DNA of 64,000 nucleotides from positions 43,553,724 through 43,617,723 of the forward strand of contig OX637287.1 of the NCBI GenBank assembly GCA_951799445.1. Reading direction: 5' to 3'. This DNA is from Pseudisothecium myosuroides. Taxonomy: Eukaryota > Streptophyta > Bryopsida > Hypnales > Lembophyllaceae. This document shows positions 45,750 to 58,800 of this stretch, in pieces (positions within the stretch are counted from its first letter, which is position 1; every line of letters starts with the position of its first letter). Both the position numbers and the translations under genes were made by a program. The notes under the pieces were generated by a model that ran no database searches, had not been told where the DNA came from, and saw only the letters and a list, made by a program, of their open reading frames with translations.

Positions 45750-48700
45750 CTACAACCTTGCCCTTTGTAGTAACCCAATACCACCGACACCTTCCGTACT
45801 ACTTTCCTCCACGTCTTCTAGAAATGGAAAATCTGTATATCCCTTCTTTGGATGACTCCCATACAAATCCCCATTTTTTGCCATCCCGTTCAACTTCGCC
45901 CCCATCCTAAACCGCTTCACTAAGTCCGGATTTGCAATGAATGCCCTCCCATACCCCACAAAGTCTGCATACCCCACCCCCACTGCCCTATTTCCAGACT
46001 CTCTTGTATGCCCCCCACTCACCAACAATGGTGTCCTCCTCTCTTTGACAATTTCTAAGTGTTGGGGCTTCCATTGCATCCCTTCTAAGATGTGTGTGAA
46101 CTCGGGCTCCGTTAGGTGAATGTATGCAAGGTGGAGTTTGTCAAGCTCGTGTAGAAGGTATGTGAGGAGAGCTTCGGGGTTGGAGTCTGTGCCATCGTTT
46201 TGGATGGTGAATGGAGAGATGCGGACAGCCGTGCGTTGGGGGGAGATTTCGGAAGCGACAGCGGAGGTGATCTCCAAGAGGAGGCGGCAACGGGCGGTTA
46301 GAGAGCCCCCATAGGAATCAATGCGATCATTGACGCCGTCCTTGAGGAATTGGTCGATCAGATAGCCGTGCGCACCGTGGACTTCGCACCCATCAAAGCC
46401 TGCAAGGATAGCCAAGGGACATACTCAAAAGTTTGGCAACAAAATTGGAAAGCAATGCAAGTAGGATGGACCTTTGAGAACTAGAATACCTAATTGGGAC
46501 ACTAACCTAATTGTGGTAACATTTTAACTTGTATAAAACAACCTTTTAATATATATGACCACATAAGCTCAAGTGGTTAGGAAAGCTTCAATTCTTGAAA
46601 TACACCATTTTGCATATACAATAGAACCTCTCTAAGTTGATCAGTCCCGGACCGGTCTGACAGATTGGTTTATAGAGGTTTATTGACTTAAAGAGGGTCA
46701 TTTTTAGTCATAGCCTTTGTTATGTGGCCCAGTCCAGAACTGGTCTGACATGATTAGTTTACAGAGGTTTATCAACTTAGAGAGGTTCTACTGTACCAAA
46801 CAAGCACAAGTGAAGAAGTGACAATTGGTAATTGGATAGAGCTTCATTACACCTACATAAGTGACGAAAGTATTGACCTAAGTGACGAAAATATTGAATG
46901 ATACTGTTACTCTTCTTTTGAGGGTTGAGCTTCGTGTGGTCATTCTAGAGTAATTTTGGTTCAATGAATCCAAGTTTGGATTTCTGTAGTCTGAGTATAT
47001 ACTGTGAGGTGCCTTCGTACGTTTTTACTACGGAGTTACGTGATGAATTCATCAATCTTGGCCCTAGTACATGAACATTCGGTAGGTTTCAAATGGAGGC
47101 GATAGTTGAAAATTTGTCTGAAAGTGCATTGTTTGATTCTATTGATGAAGTGACGCTAGAGCATATAGAAAGCAATGTTGATTAAATTAATAAAGCTGCA
47201 TCCCCTTCTAGATGATTGCATCTTGAAAATATCCCAAAAGTCATAAAATCAATGAAATTATTTCGTAAAAGAACTAAAGAATGCAATCAGGTCAGGTTCC
47301 ATACCTGCATCTATGGCATTCCTGGCGCCCACCTTGAACCATTCGATAACCTGCGGGATCTCGCTTTCGTGAAGAGCTCGAGGGATGGAGAATTGAAACC
47401 TGCGTTTCTTCCCCGAAGCATCTCTCACATGGGTTCCCCAAGGTAAAGGCACCTGTTGGGATGTGGAAGAAATTGGGGCCGCATTGCCTGGTTGCAATTC
47501 TGTTGGACATGGTCAGAGGAAAACAATTAGCACAGGAGACACAAATTGAACTCTCTGCATTGCTCAGAAATTTAGAATATAAAACTCATCATCATCAATC
47601 CGACTACAGAGCTCAAGAATTAGCAACAGAAAGGGAGAAGGCTAGAAACTTACGTGTATGAGAAGCACGGCCAACATGCCACAGTTGGAGAAAGAATATG
47701 GCGCCTTGCTTATGGACAGCTTGTGTGACAGGCTTCCACGAATCCACTTGCTCGCTTGTGTAGATTCCTGCCGTGTCCAAGAAACTGACACCATATGCAG
47801 CTTGTAATAAGGAAATAGTACCAAATTTGTCAAAATTGCATGCATGATGGTTGAAAAAATAAGTATTAAGTTGAAAAATTTATCAAGCACCTGTTTTTGC
47901 ACAAAAAGTATCTTCAAAGATATTGGGAATGGAGGTGGACAGCAGCCTATTCCCTGTAGCTGTAATTACCACATTCGAAGCATAATGGAAGTAATATTGA
48001 AGGTTTCATAGGTAACACGGGATAATAAAGTAGAAAGAAGTGCTCATGACTTTGATCACTTTAAACGAATTTGGTATTAACTGTGCCTTCAAATTATCAA
48101 CATTTGCAAGTTAATCTTAACCAATTAATAAGCAACGATGACCACTCTGAGGTTACTTTGAAGAATTCCATCAATTCTGCCAGAGATCATTTCCGATTCT
48201 CAAGCCTGTACAGTACAAGGATTTTCCAGTGACAGATCTCATTTCCAAAACACCAACTTCTGGCGATCGATCAACATTCCTCGATGGCCATCATTCAACA
48301 CAGAGCATTCAAATTAGGGATCCAGGATTGCTCAATCTCAGCAAGATATCAGAGCATACCCGTGCGCGTTCGGGGCGACACAGACACCTTCCGTAATGAG
48401 AAGGCCACCTTCGGACGCTCTCTGGCCGTAATATACCTCCATGGCCTCCGTCGCAAGAGTATCCCGCGCTCGACATCGCGTCATAGGCGCCATCACTATC
48501 CTGTACCCAATTTCGGAGCAGAAGCATCTCATATTTGTCAAATTGTCCGCATTCAGTGAAATTAACGCCCAACCCAAACCTTCGATCCACACAAGTCCCA
48601 ATTTCAAGAGCTCCGGCACTCGAACCTCACAATTGAAGCGCTCTGAAACACGCCATATAATTGATAAATACGACCATTACGACAGAATCGCCTTCAATTC

Positions 48701-48801
48701 TGAAGGACAAATCTGAAGGGGGTTGCTGGAATCGAATTGGAGATCCCTTACCGATGCTTGAGCTGATAAGCTCCAAGTTTCAGTGGCTTCGTAAGCTCCA
48801 T
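45750..48801 (-). CDS. OPR: 12-oxophytodienoate reductase-like flavoenzyme, five exons, 388 aa
   Basis: Minus-strand exons 48801-48752, 48500-48360, 47784-47654, 47499-47305 and 46399-45750 join in phase (2, 2, 1, 1) with no break; 388 aa is normal for the family. Old-yellow-enzyme landmarks in order: A-P-M-T-R-C-R near the N-terminus, L-I-T-E-G and A-P-N-A-H-G, Q-L-W-H-V-G-R, the active-site [11 protein letters not shown] (His pair and Tyr), Y-G-G-S-L, and S-G-G...Y-G-R for FMN phosphate. Family members use NADPH and FMN to reduce enone double bonds. OPR3-type enzymes reduce 12-oxophytodienoic acid in jasmonate synthesis; others act on other oxylipins or enones. The protein ends A-R-L, which fits the plant peroxisomal signal pattern, as in peroxisomal OPR3 (S-R-L). 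The start is the only ATG in a short first exon with a consensus donor. The last intron holds a pogo-like MITE. Confidence 0.92.
46619..46793. mobile_element. pogo/Emigrant-like MITE (175 bp) in the last OPR intron
   Basis: Ends CAATAGAACCTCTCTAAGTT and its near-complement AACTTAGAGAGGTTCTACTG, flanked by TA (46617-46618, 46794-46795). The ends resemble plant pogo-type elements, which begin CAGT-AAACCTCTATAAATTA. Internal GGTCTGACA appears twice. Confidence 0.75.
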
Positions 48802-48876
48802 AGTCGAATCCATCGCCTTCTCTCCCACCTCGCCCACAATTAATTCGCGTCGCCTTTCGGCCGCTGCGACACCCAC

Positions 48877-48903
48877 ATCGATCGATCGATCGATCGATCG
48901 GTC
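48877..48903. repeat. (ATCG)n microsatellite near the OPR start
   Basis: Six ATCG units 76 bases upstream of the OPR start codon, in its presumed promoter or 5' UTR. Confidence 0.9.
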
Positions 48904-51452
48904 GACCTTCAACCCAATTCAGCAGTCTCCAACCTCCGTTACCAAATTAAAGCGCAGGAGAGTGGCAAGCTTGTGTCCTGAAAACAGGAAATTCTAGCGT
49001 ACGTCGCCATGTCTACAGTACGTAGGTAGCTGCAGGCCGGCAACAAGGATCGAAAACCAGGGAACTGGGGAGACGAAAGTCAAAAAAAGGGGGGATTCCA
49101 GTCCCTTCATTGTTTGGGTTGTATGTTACTGTGTCTCTCTTTCTTAGCTGGCTTGCCATGAACGTGTGTCCATTTGTGTAAAATATTTACCAAGAAAAGA
49201 CTGAGCTAAAAAATTGGGTGGGCGATGACGTATAAGTTAGATTCGAGCAGATCGAGGTTGAGCAAATCGTGCGACGGAAGGGATTTGAAGTCTTTGCTTC
49301 GTCAAGGTCGTCGGCTGGCGGGCTCAGTACTGTAGGCGAAGCGTTCAGCTAGTAACGGATGGCTTGTAGATTCTTCCCAACTGAAGACTGGGAAGCCCTC
49401 GATCTTGGGCGGACGGAGCGTCTTCTTGGCCTTGAGCTACAGTATGAGAAGGAGTCAAAGGCCGTGAAATCTGACCGTGAAATCTAGACAGTGGATTGTA
49501 GAGAGTTCAAGCACGTGTGTAATTGGGTCAGGGCTCAGGGCTCAGAGCTCAGAGCTGGACCACAACTCTTAAGGTAGAAGCACCTAAGGTAGACAAGCCT
49601 ATTACCACCCTGATTTGCAATCTGAATACCTTAGGACCAATTTCAAGAAGGGCACATATTTTTCAGAGGTGTGCACTTGTTTCACAAATCAAACTCAAGT
49701 GGAATTATAATTTTCCAATCAAAATTGTAATTTCTATGAATTTTTGAAGTGGTCTGACATGAAATTACAAAACTGCTCACTATTGGAGTCATAAACGTCC
49801 TCTAAACACCCTATAACCACCATTCCATATATCTATTAGCACCTAGGTATCCACCAATTAAAGACCGACACATTACCCTTGTTGGCAAAAAGGGTCTAAT
49901 CTAGAAAACTAGATGGATTTGGATGAGTTCCCTGGTGGAAATGGGACTAAAAGTCAGATGGCGGGAATAGGTGGATGGTGGAAATGGGCTGGTCTGCCTT
50001 AAATGTGACACTTATTCAGCGCTTGTTAGGAAATGGATTTGGAAACCAACAAAATTGTTTTCTTATTTTTTCAAACTTGAATGAATATAACACAAATTTT
50101 TCAAAACAACTGCGTAGATGTACCTACTGTGGACAATAGACTAATACACACAAGTGGTCATGGAAACACCCAAAAGCAACACATCGTAAGCTTGAATCAC
50201 GCGCGAGTGATTGGCCAACTCAAGACTTGCTCTCATGACAATGACAACTTCTTGAAACCCCACCTGTCTACTTTGGATTCAATTGCGCTTGGATAGGTCG
50301 TTTTTTAGGTGTCAGAGAACAACTTGTGTTACATTTGTGTGCTTCTACCTTAATCCTTCACTACCCAGGAGGACGTTTTTTGTCCGCTAAAAAAATAAAG
50401 GAAGCATAAATTCATCCAAGATTAAACGTTATAATTATAAAATGTAGTCCATGGAGATTTGATTGAGGAATCACGTTCGATAAGCCTCAAAGTGAACAAT
50501 CAATGAAAACGGTGAATTCAACTCTTTCTGTGGAAATCGACACCACAAGAAACTTGATCTCCATACTATAGTAAAAAAGCATCCATTACATAGAGTGACC
50601 ATAGCTAGGTGGTGAGGGGTTAAAGGACACTGAGGACGGTTTTTTGGTCTTGTGGATGACCACACTAAGTCTATAGGATTGAAAAAAATGATTTTTCATC
50701 TAATTTTTTTTGAAGTTGCTTGAGTATATTTTTAGTGAATAGTATTGCTAATTCTCTCATTATGGTATTATTGACTTTTCTAAAGAAGAAGATGCTTAAT
50801 TATCCACAAATCACCTTCATAGTGTATTTTGGTCATTTCTTGCTATTTATTCTTGATGTGAATGTTAGCCAAATGAATATTATCAAGTTTAGTTCCTAAT
50901 CCAATTGAAAATTTTGAAAAAATTAAATGCAGTAAATTTCAATATTTTATAGCAATATGAATTTTGGGTCTATAACTATGGTTGTTGATCGTCTAATTTT
51001 AGGATGACAAGGTAACTTTGATTTAAAACATAATATTATAGACTATAATATACATCTATGATAAAAAATTTAGATTTTCTAAGTACATTTTATATATTAT
51101 ATGAATTTTCATCATTTTTTTTAGTAATAAATTTACAATAATTTCAAATTTTTCCCAAAGAATTTGAAAATTTTGTAACTTATAGTAGACATATGAATTC
51201 ATCTCTAAAAACTAAATATAAAATTTTTCCTTCATATCTAATTGCAAAATGGTAGCAAATAGAATGATGGGCAATAAGGCTTAAAATCATTGGTCATGAT
51301 CCTATCTTTTAAGGGTTAAATTGTAGTTTCTTCTTAGTAGACAAAGGTGCATACTTTAGGTGTCACTTAGACCGAACTTTTGGAGTCCAAAGTGAGACCC
51401 TAAACAAAGAAAATCTTCATGTACATCAATTGTTTAAGGTGATTGGAGTTAT

Positions 51453-51495
<43 letters not shown>

Positions 51496-52609
51496 GGTAA
51501 AATGATGTCTATTTTGGACTACGTGTTAGTGGTCAAAACCATCATCTATTTTTTCAACATCTATCTCTTAATATGTACTTTCATCCATATTATAATTATC
51601 TTCATCCAAAATTTGATGAATCTAAAATTTCTTGGAGATATTTCCAACTGAAGTCATTTGTTTCAAAAACCTAAGACTAGTGTTGTAATCTTTGTACTTA
51701 AATTTAATCCTAGAGCACCTCATTATCAAGATTTCTTGTTGTAGTCATCAAAGTTTAGGAAGTTTTTGGAATTGCCCTAGTAATCTGCCTCCTCTTTGTA
51801 GAAAGAGCCAAGGTTTTTTTCAAGGGCATCGGTTGCATCTTCTCCATATCAAAAATCTCCTAGTTCATTTCCTTTAGTATCAAATTTTCACCAATCATTT
51901 CCTTCAATTTCAAATTTGTAAACAGCGCAACCTTTCTCTTTCAAAGATAATAATGCCAATTTTTAAACTAAACTCCAAATTTCATCACATCAGGCAAACT
52001 TAGATGATGGAGTAGGAGCTACCTGTTATGACCAAATCTAAAGCAATACGTGAGTTGTCTAAGAACATACCCGCCTTCAACAATTTGGGAATGAGCCTTT
52101 GATTCAAAATGGCAAGCGGCTAAAATTTGACAATTTCATGAAAATGGAAGCTACATATCCAGCCTTTATTTTTGCACACCGGTGAGGTGCCAATCCTACC
52201 AAATTTTTGTCTGGTTTTGGATCCTCCATTTTTACATTCCAACAAGTTATTTTACCAAAGGCATCAGCTAACAACAAACTAACTGGAAGTACTCCCAAAA
52301 CATTGGTGATCATTACAAATTAGTGTAATATGTTGAGGAAATAATATGGACTCACTATTTTACTATGGATTAACATCAATGGCCTTATAGAGTCAGATAG
52401 TGGAGAAAGAAGGTAATATATTTTGCACTTTATCCACATCATGCATTTAGTTTTCTGAAGACAATTAAAATATGAATTATGGGATTTTTGTCTTTTTTGC
52501 AAAAACCTATCAAATAAACATGGAAATTGAGGTTTTGAGAAGACTGTCGATATTCTTTATTAAGGCATGTGGTCTTAAACCAGGCTCTGAAAGTGTCATG
52601 TAATGCATA
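48904..52609. other. Gene-free spacer with repeats
   Basis: No gene supported. A TTAA-bounded segment 50350-50624 has loosely complementary ends (TCCTTCACTACCCAG against CTAGGTGGTGAGGGG). Another TTAA with AAGGG before it lies at 51316-51319. The stretch 50690-51000 resembles, inverted, 60970-61330. These look like old MITEs of an unresolved family. Confidence 0.5.
51453..51492. repeat. (CT)n microsatellite
   Basis: About 40 bases, almost pure CT. Confidence 0.95.
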
Positions 52610-52862
52610 CATCACAAAGTTTAGACCCTAGGGTTTGTCAACAATTATCATGTGGTTATTGTTGTTTCATGAGTTTGCACGTTAATTACAATTTATTGCT
52701 TCATTATCGCATTGTTACAATGCATTACTTGCAGTTGCATCGTAACGATGCGAAGTAATGCATTGTAATGATGCGATAAATTGTAATTAACGTGCGAACC
52801 CATGAAACAACGATAACCACATAATAACTGTTGACAAACCATAGGGTCTAAACTTTGTGATG
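52610..52862. mobile_element. Palindromic MITE (253 bp), TA-flanked
   Basis: Nearly perfect inverted arms of about 125 bases: CATCACAAAGTTTAGACCCT at the left, AGGGTCTAAACTTTGTGATG at the right, with GCGATAAATTGTAATTAACG-type complements in the middle. TA on both sides (52608-52609, 52863-52864) fits a mariner/Stowaway-type insertion. The high arm identity suggests a young element or one kept as a hairpin source. Confidence 0.85.
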
Positions 52863-52864
52863 TA

Positions 52865-54654
52865 GGTACATTTTTTTTTCTTCAAATGCACCATCAATGT
52901 ATCAATAATGTACATTTAAGGAATTGGATGCTTTTAATGACCATTGCACTTCATTTTCAAAAAATTGTTAACTAATTCCACAAAAGTCCAAAACATACAT
53001 AACAACTTAGATTAGATGCCAATTCCATTTTTCTTTCTATAAAAACTTTGTAAAATTTTAATGAAAAATGTTTCAAGGACTTTATCTTCCCCCAAAATGC
53101 AATCAACTCTCAAGGAACAATTTCTGGACCTTCTACTTCAATCGAACAAGCTTTGGAAGGTATAAGTCCAAAATTTCCTCCTTGGATCAAAACAAATTCC
53201 TCGACAGATTCTCAAGTTTTAGAATGTTTATTGATTTAGATTTGCTATAGTTATTTGCCTCAAAGTCTTTTCAGCCAAAATTATATCTATTGTCTTATAC
53301 TAAATCAAGAAGACAATTTTGAAGAAGGAACATAGGGACTGTGATTTTACTCCATATGATTTATGAAGTTGCCTTTGATTGTCCTTCAGTTGTCTTTACT
53401 TGTCTTAGGTTGTCCTTCAATTGTCTTTTGAGCCATTTTGTGGACTATGTTCTATAAATTTTTGCCTTTGGGTCTGTCCTACAAAACTTGTCTTGCAAGG
53501 CTTAAATAACCAAATGGTCTTAAAGAAGTGATTTCATTAACTTGATCCTTAGGTTGAAATAAGATGAAATTGGATCATATAAAATAGTAGAAAAATGAAG
53601 ATAACCAAGGTTAGGATAGCTATGTACCCTAAAAAGAATAGTAGTTGCTAAAATTAAGGCTCTTTTAATTTGATATATTCTAGAGAATCCAAAGATGATG
53701 AATTAGATTATTAACAACACCAATTTCTTTTCTTTACAACCAGATTGAGTGAGACAAGTCTTCTCCTTGTTCAACAAAGAGAGACAAATGATACTGGATC
53801 TTGTTGAATAAGAAAAAAAGCCAAAAGGAAGATGATGGCTACATTGGGGAGATAAACCTTGAAGGTTAGGTTATGAAAGAAAGAAGGGGAAAATACTTGA
53901 GAGTTTGAATCAAAGAGACAAGAGAAGAAAAACTACAAGGAAGAAAATAGTGACAAAAATTGAGTCACCTTCCTAGGAAGATGATGAAGAAAAAGTTTCA
54001 CAAATTCTAACTGCCATTCTTTAATCTGGAATTAGCCAAGAAAGTGGGATGGTAAAGGAATCTTCACCTAGGACCAAGTGCTAAAGTTTGGATTCTTTTT
54101 TTGAAAAAGATATTACAATAGGAACTTCTACCTTTTTAGTATTTATTACAAGAAGTGACTTTTTTAGGCCTTCAAGCTATGACCATGTTAAAAAATATTG
54201 TGACTACTTTAGGTGACTAAGATGACCATTAAGGATACACTTTTTGTTGGTTTTGGAGTAAGTTAGTGTGTTCTTAAAGCAACTATTTAAGCCTACCTAA
54301 CTCATCATTGATAGTAATAGATATTTCAAGCAAAGTATCACTCATTCCTAGAAAGGGGTCCCATTTAGAACTTGGTCACTTTTAGAGTAGACTCCCTTAG
54401 TCTAGAGACTCTTTTGGACCAATTGGTGAGCACACTTCAAACATTCATAACAAATTCATACTTTGTCAAAAAAATAAAATTTCAATTGCTCTTCCCATTT
54501 CTCACATTTGTTTTTATATTGAGAGTTTTTTCTTTAAAATCCAACAAATTACCAACAAGGCAAACCAATGGTTTACCTTACATGCTCAGTCTGTGCATAA
54601 CACAAATTCCCCAAACTCTACTTCTATTGCAATAGTGGAGCCTTCCCAATCCAT
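52865..54654. other. Gene-free AT-rich spacer
   Basis: No supported gene, RNA or structured repeat. Confidence 0.5.
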
Positions 54655-55894
54655 TTAGAGACATTTCACAAACGAGGGACAAGTGGTGATGTCCTTCACC
54701 CACGCTGACACACAAGGCCAAGTTGCAAAGAAATCCAGCCGATGCAACACTAGCCAATGCACAATTGTTGTGTAGAAAACCTTCGCTAGAGAGTACTGAT
54801 CTCCAACTAGGTACTTGGTCCCTTGGGAGCTCAAATGTGCTTCATAAATGTCCAGCATTTGGTTGAATCCAGGCTCACTGCATTTCACAATTTCTTCCTT
54901 CAAAGGTCGTTGGTGAGCTTCCGCGTAGTAGAGTTCCCTGACCAAGGGACTACATGCTGTGAAGCTGTGGGCTTTGGTCTCGCTTCACTAGTGCACGGCC
55001 GTTCTCTCCTTTGCCGTCTTGCCCAGGAAAGCTGTTCCTTGACCTTCTTATTTCTCGGCTAAGTACCTGGCAATGGCTCAGGATTCTATGAAGGTTGTGG
55101 AGCAATTAGGTCGGGCAATTACATAAGATAACAACACTTGAATGCGTGTGAATAATTAAGCAATTGAGTGTTGTTTCTATTATCAAATTGCCTAATATTT
55201 GTTTGGATGGTAGTTGGAAGTCAAAAGAGGATTCTAGATTCCCTTCTACTGCATTTATTGTAACTACACCTAAGAGAAAAAAACTAGATGAAATTGCCAA
55301 ATCCATCTCTAAGAAATATGAGATTTATCAATATTCTTAAGTAATAAAAAACTATGTTTCCACGGACATTGCCTACAAATGTACCGTTGGATTAATCCTA
55401 GCCTGCTTGAGCTGTTTCTAAGCAGTTAGAACCCTGCTTACCGAAGATTGTGATGTCGCCATCCTCGAAATAAGGGATTTGTCCAAAAGGCTGCAGCCAC
55501 AGTCCATGCAAGAAAAAACTTCATCAACAATGCTGAAACTTTAGGACAAGCAATATTGTCAGTGACCTGCGTTTCTGGTTATAATTCTAAGCAAACATTC
55601 AGCAAAGAAAGTAGCTGGTTTACCTGCTTTTTGGTGAAACTGGGCAGCAGGTGATGTCCGTCCCTTACGCTCACCTTCACCAACTCTAATTCTTTCTCAA
55701 CATCCACCTTCGAAAGTGCCCGCAGTTATCAGTACTGGTTACTTTAGCAAATAGTAAGCCATTGCAATGAACTAGAACAGATCAACTTCTGTACGAGATC
55801 CTGGAATAAGAGAAATTTATACCTTCGCCTCAAAGAGTGGCAGAATGGCACGCTGCACATTCATAGTGCCCATCCCATACAGCTTCATTACCAT
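54655..55894 (-). pseudogene. Glutathione S-transferase, phi-type, with four in-frame stops
   Basis: Minus-strand exons 55894-55823, 55707-55624, 55490-55442 and 55085-54655 splice in phase. The N-terminal thioredoxin-like half shows M-K-L-Y-G, P-S-F-T-K-K-Q, P-F-G-Q-I-P and E-D-G-D-I; the C-terminal half shows S-P-L-V-R-E-L-Y-Y and Y-L-V-G-D-Q-Y-S-L-A. Phi GSTs conjugate glutathione to xenobiotics in the cytosol. Exon 4 carries TGA (55078-55080), TAA (55048-55050), TAG (54988-54990) and TGA (54985-54987). By family wording these replace Arg, Tyr, Gln and Trp; three fit C:G to T:A changes. The residue after M-K-L-Y-G that usually starts the catalytic Ser stretch is also altered (M-G-T-M-N-V-Q-R). 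There is no frameshift and the splice sites are intact, so inactivation is by point mutation only. Confidence 0.88.
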
Positions 55895-58800
55895 GGCTGC
55901 TTGAATCCTTCACTGCCAGCCCTAATTTCCTGCAGAAAACTCAAAGCAACAAGCGCCCTCCATGGCTCTTTTTCTTAAAACAGCACTTGAACTGATTGAG
56001 TCAGCAAAAATTCTGAGCTCCATTCAACAAAAAACAGTTAGTTTCCGTCTCCTTTGCTGACCCCTGTTACCAGCAACGCATGTTTGGTTGGACTTACTAA
56101 AAATGGAGTAAGCATGTCTTGGCAATGTCCATCACCACGGACATTTGATAGGACATGGGGTTATTATCCTTTCAGTAGCGATCTAACTTCACTCAGCCAC
56201 TTTGGATGATCGACTGTATAAGAACTTCAGACATTTTGATAGGAATTTGATCTCAAAGAGAGTTTTGGTGGTTGTTTACCCAAAGTGATCTCTCCACAAC
56301 AATGTAGGATCCCACTTCTACGCATTCAATAAAATGCTGAAAACGATGCGAATGGTAATTGTCCACTACCTTATTCTGAAGATCGATCTGCGACACTCCT
56401 CACAGAGCTTGCAGTTTCACAGTAGCGGCGCGGCAGGAGACGCTCCAAAGTCGGCCCGAGTGCAGCAATGGCCTAAATTTGACGCAGCAATGGCGTTCAA
56501 CTTCAGGAGGGGCTGCTCAATGTGAGTCTACAACAAATAGATTGAGGCTATTAATTTGAAGAGGTCATGAACTAGAGAGATGGCAGCCCAAAGAACACAA
56601 TTTCCGTATAAGAGCCAGTGAGGTGCTCCAACCAAGCATGAAAAATGTGTGAAGACTTGGACAAACCTTCACATCTCCTGCACAGTGTACCTTCTAGAGA
56701 TAGAAATTATGTAAGTCAGATAAACCAATGTCCGGGGAGTACCAACCTTTAGTTACAAGTTAGCTGGTTGAAATCTAGAATTGCCTAATTGAGTTCAAAA
56801 TCTCTGGAAACCTCCCGATTGTTTAAGAGGAAAATAAGAAAATATTCTTTATTTTCTTAAGACCTAGCCGAGAGTATACTGCAGACATCCTGTTGGTTCA
56901 CAAAAACATAGGATCTTAGCTAGTTACGCTAAAATTTCTCCCCAGACTGTGAGATAAACGTGGGGCTCGTATGTGAGACCCTGCGTAAGACTCACAAGGA
57001 AAGTGTGGCACTTTACATGTGACGTCCTGCAACACCCCTCAGCTTCTTGATTCAGAGTAGTCTGCTCTAAAAGTGATTGTCTTCTTCGAATCACCAGTAT
57101 AATTAGTTTTAGAATGGATATGAGGTGGTGTTTAAATGGACCTCTTTAGTCATTGAGTGAATCAAGGAAAAAGTGTTAATAGGTGCCTACAAAAAAAATC
57201 TTTGAAAATTTATAAGTAATTCAAAAATGTTTCGAAAAATATGAAACCACTCATGTTACATTCCGCATCTATTTTTCTTTCTTTGAAAAATGAGCTAAAA
57301 ATATTTTTATTAATAGAAATGGCAGACCAACCCTTAAATGATTTGGTCTGCACTTAAGGGTTGGTCTACCTTAAATGGTCACTTATTGTACTTCTTGGAT
57401 AGGCTTAGAAATAGGCTCGAGATTAGGGTCACAGGAAAAGAGTCTTTGCCACCAGTGGACACCAAAGTCGGAGTGACTTGAATGGAGTCAAGTGTGCAAG
57501 CTCAAGAGTTTAGGGTCTACATAATATTACTTACCAATGAGGCAAGGGCCCATCATTTTTTACTTGGACAAAAGTTTGCTTTCTAGCTTGACTAGTTTTA
57601 GCATGTAAGATTTTGTCCATCTAGAATTGCATTAGTGTTGTGAAGGCATGTGGCAAGTCCAGTTTAAAAAATATCCATCCAGAGGCTACTTTGGAAAACT
57701 ACGAGAGATCCCTACAGTGAATAAAATCGTTTCATATGCCTTTTAGCCAACTCCAGTCCTTGAACAAAGTGAGAAGTTCCTCCTAGGTATCTAGCGAAGC
57801 ATAATATCTTCTATGTATAGGATCATGGAAAGGACTATGACCTAGCTATACAATGTTAGTCAAAAGTTGCATAGAAGGTTTGATTTTTTAATTCATTTAT
57901 TTCTATTATTTATTTCCTTTTGGATAGTGCAGAATGCTATCTTCATCTATTGTCTGTATTCACATTCACAAACATGAATGTAATATCCAAAATCTAGATG
58001 AATACTCATATTTTTTTATCCTCAAAGAGCAATATCATCCCCCAATTATTGTAGCAATTTTATCTTTTGGAAAAGAAAGGCAATATTTCTATAGAAAAAA
58101 TTCAATGCTTCTTATTCTATTTTCATTTAGAAAGGAATTTGTGGTTACAATACATCCATAATTTAAACACAATCGTAGATAATTTAGTTTTAGATACATT
58201 AGACCATTCAATTGCACTAGGTATTGCAGTGCAAATGTTTCAAAAGCCATTTGAAACTTATATATTATACACCTTGCATCATTATATCACCATTTTGATT
58301 TACAAGATGTTTTTGACTATACACCATACAAATTATTGAATTAAATTTAGTTACATCATTACTCCAATTATCTACATTTTAATTGATATTGATATAGGTA
58401 GAAATAGACGTATGAAAAGATGTTATAATTTGAGATCTAATACATTGTTAACCAAGAGATTTGATTGTTAACATTCATTTTCAACTTTTTCATATATTTC
58501 TTTGATGCCCCAGTTAGTTTGAAAAATTACTAATATTGTGTTTATTTGTTTGATTATATTTTTAATCATTCTAGTGCATACTACAATTTCTAAATACTAA
58601 AGCCTCAAGGACCTTTTTAAATTAAAAACCACTCAAAATTGCCACTTAAATTGCAAAGAGCAAAAAGTTTTAAAATTGTATGTTTTGCATATTCATCCGT
58701 GGGATCTTGCACTGGACTAGTATGAAGATGTGTGGCAGAAATTACAGAAACTTTCACCATGTACATTGCAAGATTTTTGCATTGAAAATGAAAAAAACAG

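Noticed and set aside
50350..51319. A single complete TTAA MITE
   Set aside because: The outer ends are not complementary to each other; an internal TTAA at 50621 suggests two remnants or chance.
57327..57372. Rho-independent-style terminator or riboswitch
   Set aside because: It is a short palindrome in intergenic eukaryotic DNA, more likely a MITE remnant.
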